64,000 bases of DNA from Rhodospirillales bacterium (GTDB lineage Bacteria; Pseudomonadota; Alphaproteobacteria; Rhodospirillales; Defluviicoccaceae). Shown here piece by piece: positions 1 to 9,681 of this stretch. The notes beneath the pieces are model-generated. The model saw nothing but the letters and a program-made list of their open reading frames with translations, searched no databases and had not been told where the DNA came from. The stretch is taken from the NCBI GenBank assembly GCA_016712595.1, contig JADJQT010000001.1, positions 1,671,501-1,735,500 on the forward strand, written 5' to 3'. The translations under genes were made by a program, and so were the position numbers. Every line of letters begins with the position of its first letter. Position 1 is the first letter of the stretch.

Positions 1-511
1 GGTGGTTGGCGAGCAGGCCGATGCCCCGCTGCATCGCCGCCTCGCTCGCCGGAATGGCGTCGCCGAGGAAGACGCGATCGTTGATCCGCGCTGCCACCGC
101 CCGGTAGGGCCAGCCGCCGGGGCGCAGCGCGCAATCAAGAACGACCGCCGGCACGTCGCCGAGGATGGTTGCCGGTTGCGGGTCCGCGCACGCGGTTGCT
201 TCCTCCAGGTGATCGCGCCACCAGCCACCGGCGGCAAGCGTCCCCGGTTCGGCGTCGCCGCCAACGCTGAGGATACGCCCGCTCGGGGCCTCCCAGCGAC
301 CGCAGAAGGCGTCGTAGGCGGCGGCGCTCTCCTTCGGCGCGGCATCGCGCGGTGCCGCGGTCAGTCGGCACGGCTCGCCGATGCGGTTGGTGCCGAGCGA
401 CTGGGCAACGCCGCTGTTGGCGGCGGGGGCAGCCGGCGCGGCGGGCGCCGGACCGGCAGCGTGGAACGCTCCTGCCTCACAGCCGCAGAGCGCGATCAGT
501 ATCGCGGCCAT
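1..511 (-). CDS. Partial exported/lipoprotein-like gene of the two-partner secretion locus (3' end beyond window)
   Basis: An open minus-strand frame begins at an ATG at 511, about 60 bp after the tpsA stop, and stays open to the window edge (170 codons seen). Its start is hydrophobic and ends in Leu-Cys-Gly-Cys (residues 8-11), followed by an Ala/Pro-rich linker, which suggests a lipoprotein signal. The n-region from the ATG lacks positive charge. In-frame codons upstream would add an Arg-rich n-region (RPIAER) but contain no ATG/GTG, so the start is uncertain. The visible part is Cys- and Trp-containing (for example FCGRWE) and matches no family I can name. Same strand and spacing as the TPS pair suggest co-transcription. 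The product may be an accessory of the secreted TpsA; that is inference. Confidence 0.55.
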   Translation of the reverse strand, partial: MAAILIALCGCEAGAFHAAGPAPAAPAAPAANSGVAQSLGTNRIGEPCRLTAAPRDAAPKESAAAYDAFCGRWEAPSGRILSVGGDAEPGTLAAGGWWRDHLEEATACADPQPATILGDVPAVVLDCALRPGGWPYRAVAARINDRVFLGDAIPASEAAMQRGIGLLANH

Positions 512-570
512 GAGGCGCTCGGCGATGGGGCGAAGGATCGGGACCGGGCCAGCGCCGCGTGCCCGGGCGA

Positions 571-2796
571 TCAGTTCCACAGCTCGCGATTGCCATCGTT
601 GGAGAACAGCAGATCGTCGCTGCCGCGGCTGGGCGGCGGCGGTGCGGCCAGCAGCTCGGGACCCGACGCGGCGAGCCGGGCGGCGGGATCGTTGCCGGGC
701 GGCGGTTTCGTGCCGCGCGTGGCGACCGCGCGGGCCTGATCGTCGATCGGCGCGGCGCTGGCATAAACGAACGTATTTCCGGTGCCGCTGAGGCTGTCCG
801 GCGGCGCCGTCGCGAAGGTGCGGCCGAAGATCTCGCGGCCGACGAGGCCGCCGCGCGCGTTCGTCTGCGGGCTCTGCGAATAGATGATGAAGCGCCCGGC
901 ACCGGGATCGAGGGCGCCCGCGCCGGCGCGGTTGTCGATACTGCTGGCGGCCAGCACGATGGTGTTGCCGCTGCCGCCGGCGGTGATCGGTGCGGTGATT
1001 ACCAGCGGGCCGTCGCTACGGATGCTGACGGTGCCTTGCGAGACGGCACCTTCGATCGACAGCGCCCCGGTGTTGACGATGCTGATGTCGTGGAACGCCG
1101 GACCGTCGCCGGAGCGGCCGATCGACAGTTCCCCGACATTGGTCACGAGGTCGGCGCTAAACGCGGCGTAGTCCGGCCCCGCCGGCTGGCCGGCCTGGGC
1201 GGCGATACTGTTGACGACGAGATGCTGGGCGGTAATTACGCCCGTCTCGGTGGTGCGAATGTCGCGGGTCTCGATGCGGACGTCGTTGCTGCTGACGATC
1301 GGCTGACGAATGACGATGCCGACGCCCGCCCACAGTGTCAGGGTGTTGGCGGCGGTGAGGGCGTCATTAACGCGAATGGTGCGGCTTGCCTCGATGACCA
1401 CGTTGCCACCGGCGGCAGCGATCGCCGCCGGCGAGATGTACGCCGTGCCGGCCACCGGCGGATCGTCGGCGAGGACCGGAGGCGCCGTTGTGCCGTTGTC
1501 GGTGATGACGACATGCAGCGGATCGAGCAGCCAGGAGCCGTCGGCGCCGCCTGGCGCCGAGGTATCGACCCGCCCGGTGGCCAGGAGTTGTCCGGTTGAC
1601 GAGGTTTCGACGAGGCCGCCGTTGCCACCCTCGCTGCCGCCGCGTGCCGAGACGGTGCCAGCGAAGACCAGTTTCTGATCGGCCCACAGCACCACCTGGC
1701 CGCCGTCACCCTGCGTGGTGGCATCGGCAAAGATCACTGCGCCCGGCTCCATTACCGTCTCGCTGGCGCGGCGGCGCCCGCCCTCGCCGCGCTGGTCGCC
1801 GCCGACGTGCACGCTGCCGCCACCCGCGGGACCGGAGGCGTCGATGACGCCGCCGGCGGCGAGCGTCAACCGGTCGCCCAGCACGTCGATGTCCCCGCCA
1901 CGGGCGTCGGCCTCGGCGCCGGTGGTGGAGAGCGTGCCGGTGACGGTGACCGTGCCATGATCGCCGCCGTCGAGGACGATTTCCCCCGGCGCAAGCGCGA
2001 AACTGCGCGCCTCGATGATGCCGCCGGCGTTGATCGCCTGATCGACGACGCTTTCCGCGGCGTCGGCGGTAATGATCACCCGGCCGCCGTCGGCTTCGAT
2101 GCGCCCGCTATTGGTCACCAGCGCGCCCTTGCGTGAGAGGCCGTCGACGAGTTCGCGGGTGGCGCCGAAGCGGATCAGGCCGTCGCCCTGCAGGTCGAGC
2201 GAAAAGCCGGCGGCGCCGGCGAGCGTCACCTCGCCGAGGGTGCCAACGATCGCTCCGTCGTTGCGCACGCTCGGAGCGACCAGGGCGGCCAGCCCGGTCT
2301 CGCCGAAGGTGATGGTGCCCTGGTTGACGACCGCGGCATCGGGGTTGGGCGACGGGATCGTAAAGCGGTAGCGGCCGGCAAGGAAATCGTCGTTGCGGAT
2401 GTCGGCGGTGGTGGCGACGAGGCCATGGACGTCGACCTTGGCGCCGGGGCCGAACACCACGCCGTTGGGATTGACGAGAAAGACATGGCCGTTGGCCTGC
2501 AACTGGCCGAGGATCACCGAGGGATCGCTGCCACGCACCCGGTTGAGTGCCACTGCGTTGGCCCCGGGCTGGTGGAAGCGGGCGATCTCGCTGGCATCGA
2601 GGCTGAACTTGCGCCAGTCGATGATCGCCTTGTCGGTGAACTGGTCGATGCGGGTTATCCCGTCACCCTGGGTGATCGTCGCGCAACCGCCGGTGACCTT
2701 CCCACCTTCCGGTGCCGCAGCGGCCGGCGCGGCGGCGACGGCGATCACCGCCGCAAGGCGCAAGACGATGCCAAGGGGCGCGTGGGTGCTGATCAT
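571..2796 (-). CDS. TpsA exoprotein with filamentous haemagglutinin N-terminal (TPS) domain
   Basis: 741 residues. A signal peptide (about residues 1-27, ending in an Ala-rich stretch) precedes a TPS secretion domain at about residues 30-280, with the family's hallmark segments NPNGVVFG and DASGPAG-like beta-helix turns. The rest is a Gly/Asp/Val-rich right-handed beta-helix-like repeat region ending GNRELWN. In this family the TPS domain is recognised by the cognate TpsB in the periplasm and the protein is threaded to the cell surface. The protein is short for a haemagglutinin and has no visible adhesin or toxin domain. The gene for the transporter lies 24 bp upstream on the same strand, so the two form an operon. 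The exact function of the passenger is unknown. Confidence 0.85.
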   Translation of the reverse strand: MISTHAPLGIVLRLAAVIAVAAAPAAAAPEGGKVTGGCATITQGDGITRIDQFTDKAIIDWRKFSLDASEIARFHQPGANAVALNRVRGSDPSVILGQLQANGHVFLVNPNGVVFGPGAKVDVHGLVATTADIRNDDFLAGRYRFTIPSPNPDAAVVNQGTITFGETGLAALVAPSVRNDGAIVGTLGEVTLAGAAGFSLDLQGDGLIRFGATRELVDGLSRKGALVTNSGRIEADGGRVIITADAAESVVDQAINAGGIIEARSFALAPGEIVLDGGDHGTVTVTGTLSTTGAEADARGGDIDVLGDRLTLAAGGVIDASGPAGGGSVHVGGDQRGEGGRRRASETVMEPGAVIFADATTQGDGGQVVLWADQKLVFAGTVSARGGSEGGNGGLVETSSTGQLLATGRVDTSAPGGADGSWLLDPLHVVITDNGTTAPPVLADDPPVAGTAYISPAAIAAAGGNVVIEASRTIRVNDALTAANTLTLWAGVGIVIRQPIVSSNDVRIETRDIRTTETGVITAQHLVVNSIAAQAGQPAGPDYAAFSADLVTNVGELSIGRSGDGPAFHDISIVNTGALSIEGAVSQGTVSIRSDGPLVITAPITAGGSGNTIVLAASSIDNRAGAGALDPGAGRFIIYSQSPQTNARGGLVGREIFGRTFATAPPDSLSGTGNTFVYASAAPIDDQARAVATRGTKPPPGNDPAARLAASGPELLAAPPPPSRGSDDLLFSNDGNRELWN

Positions 2797-2820
2797 GCCG
2801 TGCGTTCCCCCCTCCCGCGC

Positions 2821-4566
2821 TCAGAACCGGCCGATCGAGCGAAACAGGAACTGCGGATCGCGGGTATCGTCCGCCCGCTGGCTCTTCGCCGCAAGCGGCT
2901 TGGCCATCGTCAGCTCGATCGACAGCGAATCGAAGATTGCGGCGCGCAAGCCCACTCCCGCCGACGACAAAGTCTGTGCCTCGCTGATTCCGCGCTGCCA
3001 GACCGTCCCGACGTCATAGAAGCTGAAGGGCTGCAGCGATACCGCGATGTCGGCGTCCGGACGCCACGAGTAGCGGAGTTCGAAGGTTGCGCCGACGCCG
3101 TCGTCGCCGCTGACCTCGCTGAAATTATAGCCACGGCCGAACTGACTGCCGCCGAGATCGAACTGCTCTTCGGACAGGAGATGGTCGAACGCGTACTGGC
3201 TTGCGACGTTGCCGTAGGCGGCGAGACTGCCGACGAGTGGCTGGAGCCGGGCCGCCGAGGCGCGCACCAGGGTGGCGCTGCCGGTGCCGTTTTCGCGGGA
3301 CTTGTCATCGTCGCTGCGTCGGGTGGCGTCGAGCACCGGCAGGCCTTGGCGGAGGCTGATCTCACCGCTGTTGGCGCCGCCGAGGCTGTCGCGTATTTCA
3401 CCGCGGCCGGTCACATGCAGGACCCGCAGCCGGTCGCGCGAGAACGTCTGCCCGCCGAACTGGTCAGTATCCTCGTTGATGTAATCGAAGCCAAGGCGTA
3501 CGGCGAGGCTGAGGTCCCGGGTGCGCACAACCGGGTAGCCAGCAACGACGCTGAGCAGCAGCGACTTGCTGTCAAAGTCGAGCTCTTCGAGCGATGCGCC
3601 GGGATTGCTGTCGCCGTAGGAGGCCAGCGTCTCAAGATAGGCGCCGCTTGGGCCGAGCCGCAACGAGCCGCTCGCCTGGCCGACCTCCTCGGCATGCGTG
3701 TTCCACGGCTCGGAGGCAAAGCCGGTCACCGTCAGCTGTTCGCCGAGTGCGGTCAGCGCATTCGCCGAAACATTGGCGCTCGCTTCCCACTCTCCGGTAA
3801 AATCATCGCCCTCGTTATCGACCGACAGCATGCCGGCGAACCTTCGGCGGTCGGCGGTAACCAGCAGATCGGCGGCGCCCGGCTGCTTGGCCGAGGAGCG
3901 CAGCAGCGCCGTCGCATGGACGCCGGGCACGTCGTTGGCGAGCAGAAGCGCGCGCTCGAGCGTCGCAAGGCGGATCGGCCGCTCGCGCGTCACCGGCTCG
4001 AAATAGGCGGCGATGAGGCCCTGCGCCGGCCCGACGTCGCCCTCGAAGGTTACCGCATCGATATAGCCCTCGAGCACCCGCAGTGTGAACCGGCCGTCAC
4101 GGACCCGTTGCTCGGGGATGATCACCCGGCTGAGGAAGTAACCTTCGGCGCGGTAGGTCTGCTGAACGTCGCGGGCGAGGCGGTAAACTTCCGCCAGGGT
4201 GATCTCGCGGCCGACCTCCGGCTGCCAGATCGCCTCGAGCTTGCCCGGCGGGTAGGCGGTGGTGCCGTCGATGATGAACCCGCCGAACACCAGGCGCACC
4301 GCCTCCGCTCCGGCCGGAACCCGCGCCGGCGCCGTTTCCGGCACCGGGATCTCGGGCGCGAGTTGCGGTGCCGGGAGCGGCGCGAGCTGCTGCAGGCGGA
4401 TGTCGGGGAGCGCGCCGGACGGCAGATTGGGGCGCTGCTGGGCACGTGCGCCTGCCATCAGCGTGAGCCCGGTGACCAGCACGGCAGCGAGGGAGGACAG
4501 GCAAAAAGCATGGCACCGTCTCACGAAAGATCCCCGACGTCCCCGCGTGCCCGCAAGCTCCGTCAT
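2821..4566 (-). CDS. TpsB outer-membrane transporter (ShlB/FhaC/HecB family)
   Basis: 581 residues from the ATG at 4566, chosen because it places an Arg-rich n-region and hydrophobic core (SSLAAVLVTGLTLMAGARA) correctly. The longer frame to 4620 only adds residues ahead of it. A Pro-rich linker follows, then POTRA-type domains (about residues 80-235, including FIIDGTTAYP and FTLRVLEGYI) and a C-terminal 16-strand barrel region ending in the aromatic-terminated segment FLFRSIGRF typical of outer-membrane proteins. It secretes the TpsA encoded just downstream. Family and length (usual 550-600) agree well. Confidence 0.88.
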   Translation of the reverse strand: MTELAGTRGRRGSFVRRCHAFCLSSLAAVLVTGLTLMAGARAQQRPNLPSGALPDIRLQQLAPLPAPQLAPEIPVPETAPARVPAGAEAVRLVFGGFIIDGTTAYPPGKLEAIWQPEVGREITLAEVYRLARDVQQTYRAEGYFLSRVIIPEQRVRDGRFTLRVLEGYIDAVTFEGDVGPAQGLIAAYFEPVTRERPIRLATLERALLLANDVPGVHATALLRSSAKQPGAADLLVTADRRRFAGMLSVDNEGDDFTGEWEASANVSANALTALGEQLTVTGFASEPWNTHAEEVGQASGSLRLGPSGAYLETLASYGDSNPGASLEELDFDSKSLLLSVVAGYPVVRTRDLSLAVRLGFDYINEDTDQFGGQTFSRDRLRVLHVTGRGEIRDSLGGANSGEISLRQGLPVLDATRRSDDDKSRENGTGSATLVRASAARLQPLVGSLAAYGNVASQYAFDHLLSEEQFDLGGSQFGRGYNFSEVSGDDGVGATFELRYSWRPDADIAVSLQPFSFYDVGTVWQRGISEAQTLSSAGVGLRAAIFDSLSIELTMAKPLAAKSQRADDTRDPQFLFRSIGRF

Positions 4567-4802
4567 CCTCGCCGGTAACAGGACGGTCGCGTACGACTGG
4601 CACGTCAGCTCAGCCCACAACTATACCGTCAAATGACCATTCCTTCACAGAGGGATCGTCGCGCCTGCAGGGGAGGTCGCTTTTGAAGCGGCGATAAATC
4701 AGCGCTGGTGGCGCCAATTGCTCCGCAACGGAGAAACCTATACCGTTCACGGATGGCTGCCGAATTGTCGCAGGGCCAGCGATCCGAGAGGAGGAGGTGC
4801 TC

Positions 4803-5408
4803 GTGGGCATAAATGCCTACGACTTCTATGACTCCGAACTCGCGGCACACCAGGAGGTCGCCGGTCAGACGGCGCGCATGCTGCGCGATAATTTCGTTCA
4901 AGCGCTCGCGTTGTGGAGCGCGGCGATCCGCCAGGGCGGCAAGATCCTTTTTTTTGGCAACGGCGGTAGCGCCGGTGATGCTCAGCATCTGGCGACCGAG
5001 TTGACCATTCGCTATTCCCAGGATCGGGCGGCCATTCCGGCGATCGCGCTGACCACGGACACCTCCGCCTTGACTGCCTGCGGGAATGATTTCGGCTTCG
5101 AGCGGATTTTCGCGCGTCAGATTGAGGCCCTGGGGAAGAGCGGCGATGTCGCGGTCGGCATTTCGACGTCGGGCAGAAGCAAGAACGTGTGCCGGGGTTT
5201 GCGGGCGGCGCGCGCGCTGGGCCTGAAGACAATAACATTGACCGGCGGCGATGGTGGTCACGTAGTCGAAATCAGCGACGTCTGCCTGATCGTGCCTTCG
5301 GCGGTGACCGCGCGCATTCAGGAGATGCACATCATGCTCGGCCAGATGCTGTGCGGGGCGCTGGAACTGGAGCTTGGTCTGGTCAGTATGGATGAGCCGA
5401 AAAGATGA
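4803..5408 (+). CDS. gmhA: Sedoheptulose-7-phosphate isomerase GmhA
   Basis: 201 residues, full length for the family. It converts sedoheptulose 7-phosphate to D-glycero-D-manno-heptose 7-phosphate, the first step to activated heptose for lipopolysaccharide or other surface glycans. The SIS-domain phosphate-binding loop GNGGSAGDAQH is present, with the metal-ligand His/Glu in QHLATE and the C-terminal Gln/His in IQEMH. Two in-frame GTGs (4797 and 4803) compete. The GAGGAGG at 4791-4797 overlaps the first and is 5 nt from the second, so I use 4803. The stop overlaps the hldE start as ATGA, so the pair is translationally coupled. Confidence 0.92.
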   Translation: MGINAYDFYDSELAAHQEVAGQTARMLRDNFVQALALWSAAIRQGGKILFFGNGGSAGDAQHLATELTIRYSQDRAAIPAIALTTDTSALTACGNDFGFERIFARQIEALGKSGDVAVGISTSGRSKNVCRGLRAARALGLKTITLTGGDGGHVVEISDVCLIVPSAVTARIQEMHIMLGQMLCGALELELGLVSMDEPKR

Positions 5409-6865
5409 CCGACGGAACCATGAGTCCGCACCGGGAGATCGTGCAAGCGGCGCGGGTCTTGATCGTTGGTGACATCATGCTCGACCGTTATGTCTACGGT
5501 TCGGTCGAACGGATCTCGCCCGAGGCGCCGGTACCGGTTCTGAAATACGATCGGGAATCGGCAATGCCCGGCGGGGCTGCCAACGTGGCGCGCAACATTT
5601 GCGACTTCAACGCCGCGGTCGAACTGGTTGGTATCGTCGGTCATGATGCCTCGAGCGATGATCTGGGCGCGCTCGCCGAGGGCTATCCTTTCTGGCGGCA
5701 TACTGTCGTGCGTAGCAGCACCCGACCGACGACGACCAAGACCCGTCTGATCGCCGATCGCCACCAGATCATGCGCCTTGATATCGAGGATACGCGTCCG
5801 GCCGACGCGGGTGAGGAGGCGGCGGTCATTGCCGCCGTTCAGGCCGGGGTCGCCCGCGCCAGCATTCTGGTGCTATCTGATTACGCCAAGGGAGCGTTGA
5901 CCGAAGCGGTCATTCGCGCGGCGATCGGGGCCGCGAAAGCGGCTTCGCTGCCGGTTGTCGTCGACCCCAAGTCGGCAGATTTCCGGCGGTATGCCGGCGC
6001 GACGGTGGTGACTCCCAACGCCAACGAACTGGCACGCGTCGTCGGTCGGCCGTGCCGCGATGACGAAGAAGTCGCTAGCGGAGCTGCGCAGCTTCTGTCC
6101 TCGGTGGATATCGGCTCAATTCTCGTTACCCGTGGCGATCGGGGGATGACTCTCGTAACCCGTGACGCTGCGCCGCTGCACATCCGGACAACCGCAAAGC
6201 CGGTCTTCGACGTATCGGGTGCTGGCGATACGGTAGTTGCGGTGCTGTCGGTGATGCTGGCCGAGGGCGTTCCGCTGCCCACCGCCGCCGACGCGGCGAA
6301 CCTCGCCGCCGGCATTGTCGTCAGCAAGCTCGGCACGGCCACTGTCACCCGCGGGGAGTTCGCCGTCGAGATGCGGCGCCGACAGGAAGGCGAATGGACG
6401 ACGAAGATCGTCTCGCTCGATCAGGCGGCGCAAAGACAACACGTTTGGTCGGCCGCTGGCGAACGTGTCGTCTTCACCAATGGATGTTTCGACCTCCTGC
6501 ATCCGGGACACATCAGCCTGCTGCGTCAGGCAAAGGCAGCCGGCGAGCGGCTGATCGTCGGGCTCAACACCGATGCGTCGGTCCAGCGTCTCAAGGGTCC
6601 GACGCGGCCGGTGCAGGACGAGGGCGCGCGGGCATTCGTGCTGTCGGCGCTCGACTGCGTCGACCTTGTCGTTCTGTTTGATGACGATACGCCGCTCAGG
6701 CTGATTGAAACCTTGCGCCCGGACGTTCTCGTCAAGGGCGCCGACTACCGGCCGGACCAGGTGGTCGGTCGGGAGGTCATCGCCAGCTACGGCGGCCGCC
6801 TCCTGCTTGTCGACCTGGAGCCAGATCGCTCGACGACGGCGATGATCGAGCGCATGCGCGCGTAA
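5405..6865 (+). CDS. hldE: Bifunctional heptose-7-phosphate kinase / heptose-1-phosphate adenylyltransferase HldE
   Basis: 486 residues, the usual length for the fused enzyme. Residues ~1-320 are a PfkB/ribokinase-type kinase (MPGGAANVARN near the N-terminus, and the anion-hole motif DVSGAGDTVVA with catalytic Asp). Residues ~340-486 are a cytidylyltransferase-type domain with TNGCFDLLHPGH (HxGH) and a KGADYRPDQ segment. It phosphorylates heptose 7-phosphate at C1 and later adenylylates heptose 1-phosphate, giving ADP-heptose with a phosphatase (GmhB, not in this window). It overlaps gmhA by 4 nt. No other core-oligosaccharide genes are adjacent. Confidence 0.95.
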   Translation: MTDGTMSPHREIVQAARVLIVGDIMLDRYVYGSVERISPEAPVPVLKYDRESAMPGGAANVARNICDFNAAVELVGIVGHDASSDDLGALAEGYPFWRHTVVRSSTRPTTTKTRLIADRHQIMRLDIEDTRPADAGEEAAVIAAVQAGVARASILVLSDYAKGALTEAVIRAAIGAAKAASLPVVVDPKSADFRRYAGATVVTPNANELARVVGRPCRDDEEVASGAAQLLSSVDIGSILVTRGDRGMTLVTRDAAPLHIRTTAKPVFDVSGAGDTVVAVLSVMLAEGVPLPTAADAANLAAGIVVSKLGTATVTRGEFAVEMRRRQEGEWTTKIVSLDQAAQRQHVWSAAGERVVFTNGCFDLLHPGHISLLRQAKAAGERLIVGLNTDASVQRLKGPTRPVQDEGARAFVLSALDCVDLVVLFDDDTPLRLIETLRPDVLVKGADYRPDQVVGREVIASYGGRLLLVDLEPDRSTTAMIERMRA

Positions 6866-6889
6866 TCCGCCGTGCGGTCGCCACGATCA

Positions 6890-7085
6890 GGGCCGTCGGC
6901 CGATTACGATTGGCGCCAGAGGCGGGCGGTGCCAGCTTTATCGCGAGCGATTCCGACAGACCCGCGATGGCGAACTTGGTGGAGCCATAGACGCCCCAGC
7001 CTGGATAGCCGCCACAGCCTGCCGATCGATGAGATGTTGATCCATGATCGGCGCGCTACTGCGCATCTGCGGTAACAGCGCGTAC
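6890..7085 (-). pseudogene. Decayed short-chain dehydrogenase/reductase (SDR) fragment
   Basis: On the minus strand, three short segments in three different frames line up in order with the middle of a classical SDR: LLPQMRSS, then INISSIGRL, then PGWGVYGSTKFAIAGLSESLA. The last contains the catalytic Tyr-x-x-x-Lys (around 6974-6991). Two frameshifts separate them, and both the Rossmann-fold N-terminus and the C-terminal third are missing. No functional product is expected. Confidence 0.65.
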
Positions 7086-7163
7086 TTCGGCGGAAGACAG
7101 GGCTATGTCCATGGTCTGGTCTCCTGATGACGTGCTCCCGGTTACCCGCAGGTCGCTGCTGGT

Positions 7164-7634
<471 letters not shown>

Positions 7635-8511
7635 GGCGGCTCTCCGTCGCGGATCGAAATAGGGAATCCAGTGCCGTCGATTAACCATTATCTGGATTGA
7701 CGCGGGGCGGACGACAACCCAGTTCTCCATAAACAGCACAGCATGCTCGCGCGTCACACCATCCCGGTTCCAGGCAAGACCAGATAGGTCTGCCTATCGA
7801 TATCCGCGGCGCCAAGCGCCTTAAATCGAGGGCGCAGGTCAAGCAGGAGGTACTCGCGTGCCCCGACTTTCCTGGCCGAAATCGCTGCTACCGGCGTCGC
7901 TTGCCGACGACATCCGATCCGATCACAGCGCCTACCAGCACGGGGGCGTTGAGTTCGCTCGATGCTGCGGTCACCGCCCGTGACCGCGGGTTCTGACCAA
8001 CCAGGTCGGCCGTATCAACGTCATTGTCCAGGGCCGTCACGAAGGCACGCACGGTGTCCAGCCGGTCGATCATTGCTCCCACCCCGCGAAAGGGTGGCTG
8101 TTGCGCAGCGGGCGTTCTGGCCTCATCGCCGACCGCCTAAACTTTTGCTCGACGCAAACCTGTTAAGCCAAGGCAATCCCCCATGAAGACGCCATCGACA
8201 TCTTTGGTCGCCCCGAGCGCCTTTCCGCCGGCAACCCGCGGCTCCTTGGGGTTCGCGATCACCCCCGCCGTACGCCGGGCGCGATCAGCTCAGTACTGGT
8301 CGCGCACCGCCGGACGGCGTCGACATCTTCGATTGAGAATCGGGTCCTGCGAGCGGATCGGTAGTCATTTTCCTGCTCGGCTTTGCCGTCTTGCTCGAGA
8401 GGTTCCCGTGACTGAGTGGCTCAGGGTACGGGCAATCCCCTCCCTGGGGCGAGCGTGCCAACCGTCACCACGTCTCCGGTCATGCCATCGGTATTGTGCG
8501 GGGAACAGGCC
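7635..8511. other. Gene-poor stretch, no convincing gene
   Basis: About 880 bp between DoxX and the oxidoreductase. A 64-codon minus-strand frame (7888-8082) and a 110-codon plus-strand frame (8183-8515) are open, but neither resembles a family I know, and the second runs past the better start of the next gene. With a decayed SDR on the other side of DoxX, this may be eroded coding sequence. The promoter for the plus-strand genes from 8512 must lie in its right-hand part. Confidence 0.5.
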
Positions 8512-9594
8512 ATGACATTCCCGGCTGAAATGCGCGCCGCCATCCTCGATGCGCAGGGCGTGGCGTTCCGTCTCGCTTACATCCCGCGTCCGGAGCCGGG
8601 CGAAGGTGAAGTACTGGTCCGGATCTCTGCGAGCGGCGTCAACCCGCTCGATCTCAAGATCCACGCCGGCGAAGCCGCGCACGCCCGCCATCCCTTGCCC
8701 GCCATCCTCGGCCTCGATCTCGCCGGCGTCGTCGAGGCGGTGGGGAACGGCGTCACCCGCTTCCGGCGTGGTGACGAGGTCTATGGGATGGCCGGCGGCG
8801 CCGGCGGCGTTCCGGGTTCGCTCGCCGAGTTCGCGGCCGTGGACGCCGACCTGCTTGCAGCGAAGCCCGCCAACCTCACCATGCGCGAGGCAGCCTCGCT
8901 GCCCCTGATCTTCATTACCGCATGGGAAGGATTGGTTGATCGCGCCGGCGTTTCGGCAGGCGAGAACGTGCTCGTCCATGGCGGCGGCGGAGTGGGACAC
9001 ATCGCCATCCAGATCGCCAGGAGTTTCGGCGCGCAGGTGTTTGCCAGCGAATCTGAGCGCAAACGCACCGTGATCGAACAACTCGGCGCGACCTTCATCG
9101 ATTACCACACCCAGGCGGTTGCGGAGTACGTGGCTCGCCACACCGGCGGCAAAGGCTTCGATCTCGTCTATGACACCGTCGGCGGTGCCGTGCTCGATGC
9201 TTCGTTCGAGGCTGTCCGTCGCTACGGCCATGTCGTGAGCTGCCTTGGCCGGGGCACGCATGCGCTTGCGCCGCTTTCATTGCGTGCGGCGAGCTATTCC
9301 GGGGTCTTCACGCTCCTGCCGCTTCTCACCGGCGAAGGTCGTGCCCATCACGGGGCGATCCTCGAACAGGCCACACGCCTTGTGGAGGCGGGTCAGGTGG
9401 TGCCGCAGGTCGATCCGCGGCAGTTCAGCCTGGAGACAGTCTGTGACGCCTATCGGGCCATCAGGAGAAGGGCTGTCCGTGGCAAGGTGGTCATCGACAT
9501 CGCGACCGACGCGCATGACGAGAGCCTGCTCGACGAGGCGCTCGATGAGACCTTCCCGGCCAGCGATCCGATTGCTCCGGCGACAACTCGCTAA
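8512..9594 (+). CDS. Zinc-free quinone oxidoreductase-type MDR enzyme with a C-terminal ETFPASDP tail
   Basis: 360 residues from the ATG at 8512; the frame open to 8416 adds only unrelated sequence. This is a medium-chain dehydrogenase/reductase: a GroES-like N-terminal half (ASGVNPLDLKI, LGLDLAGVVEAVG, GDEVYGM) and a Rossmann domain with the NADP-binding loop VHGGGGVGHIAIQIA. Cys/His ligands of the zinc ADHs are absent, pointing to the quinone oxidoreductase (QOR) class that reduces quinones or enones with NADPH. After the usual end (KVVIDI) there are about 25 extra residues, DESLLDEALDETFPASDP, resembling stand-alone small proteobacterial proteins with that motif. The substrate is unknown. 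Confidence 0.85.
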   Translation: MTFPAEMRAAILDAQGVAFRLAYIPRPEPGEGEVLVRISASGVNPLDLKIHAGEAAHARHPLPAILGLDLAGVVEAVGNGVTRFRRGDEVYGMAGGAGGVPGSLAEFAAVDADLLAAKPANLTMREAASLPLIFITAWEGLVDRAGVSAGENVLVHGGGGVGHIAIQIARSFGAQVFASESERKRTVIEQLGATFIDYHTQAVAEYVARHTGGKGFDLVYDTVGGAVLDASFEAVRRYGHVVSCLGRGTHALAPLSLRAASYSGVFTLLPLLTGEGRAHHGAILEQATRLVEAGQVVPQVDPRQFSLETVCDAYRAIRRRAVRGKVVIDIATDAHDESLLDEALDETFPASDPIAPATTR

Positions 9595-9681
9595 ATCAAG
9601 CGGTTGCGGGTGCGACGCGCCGGCACGCCCAGCCAACGGTTAAAAATCGGCGCCGACTTGAGATGAGAAGGGACGCACGCG

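Noticed and set aside
2425..4578. 717-codon plus-strand frame antisense to tpsA and tpsB
   Set aside because: Low-information Arg/Ala-rich product, no family, and the opposite strand encodes clear TPS proteins.
8183..8515. 110-codon plus-strand ORF
   Set aside because: No family similarity and it overlaps the better-supported start of the oxidoreductase at 8512.
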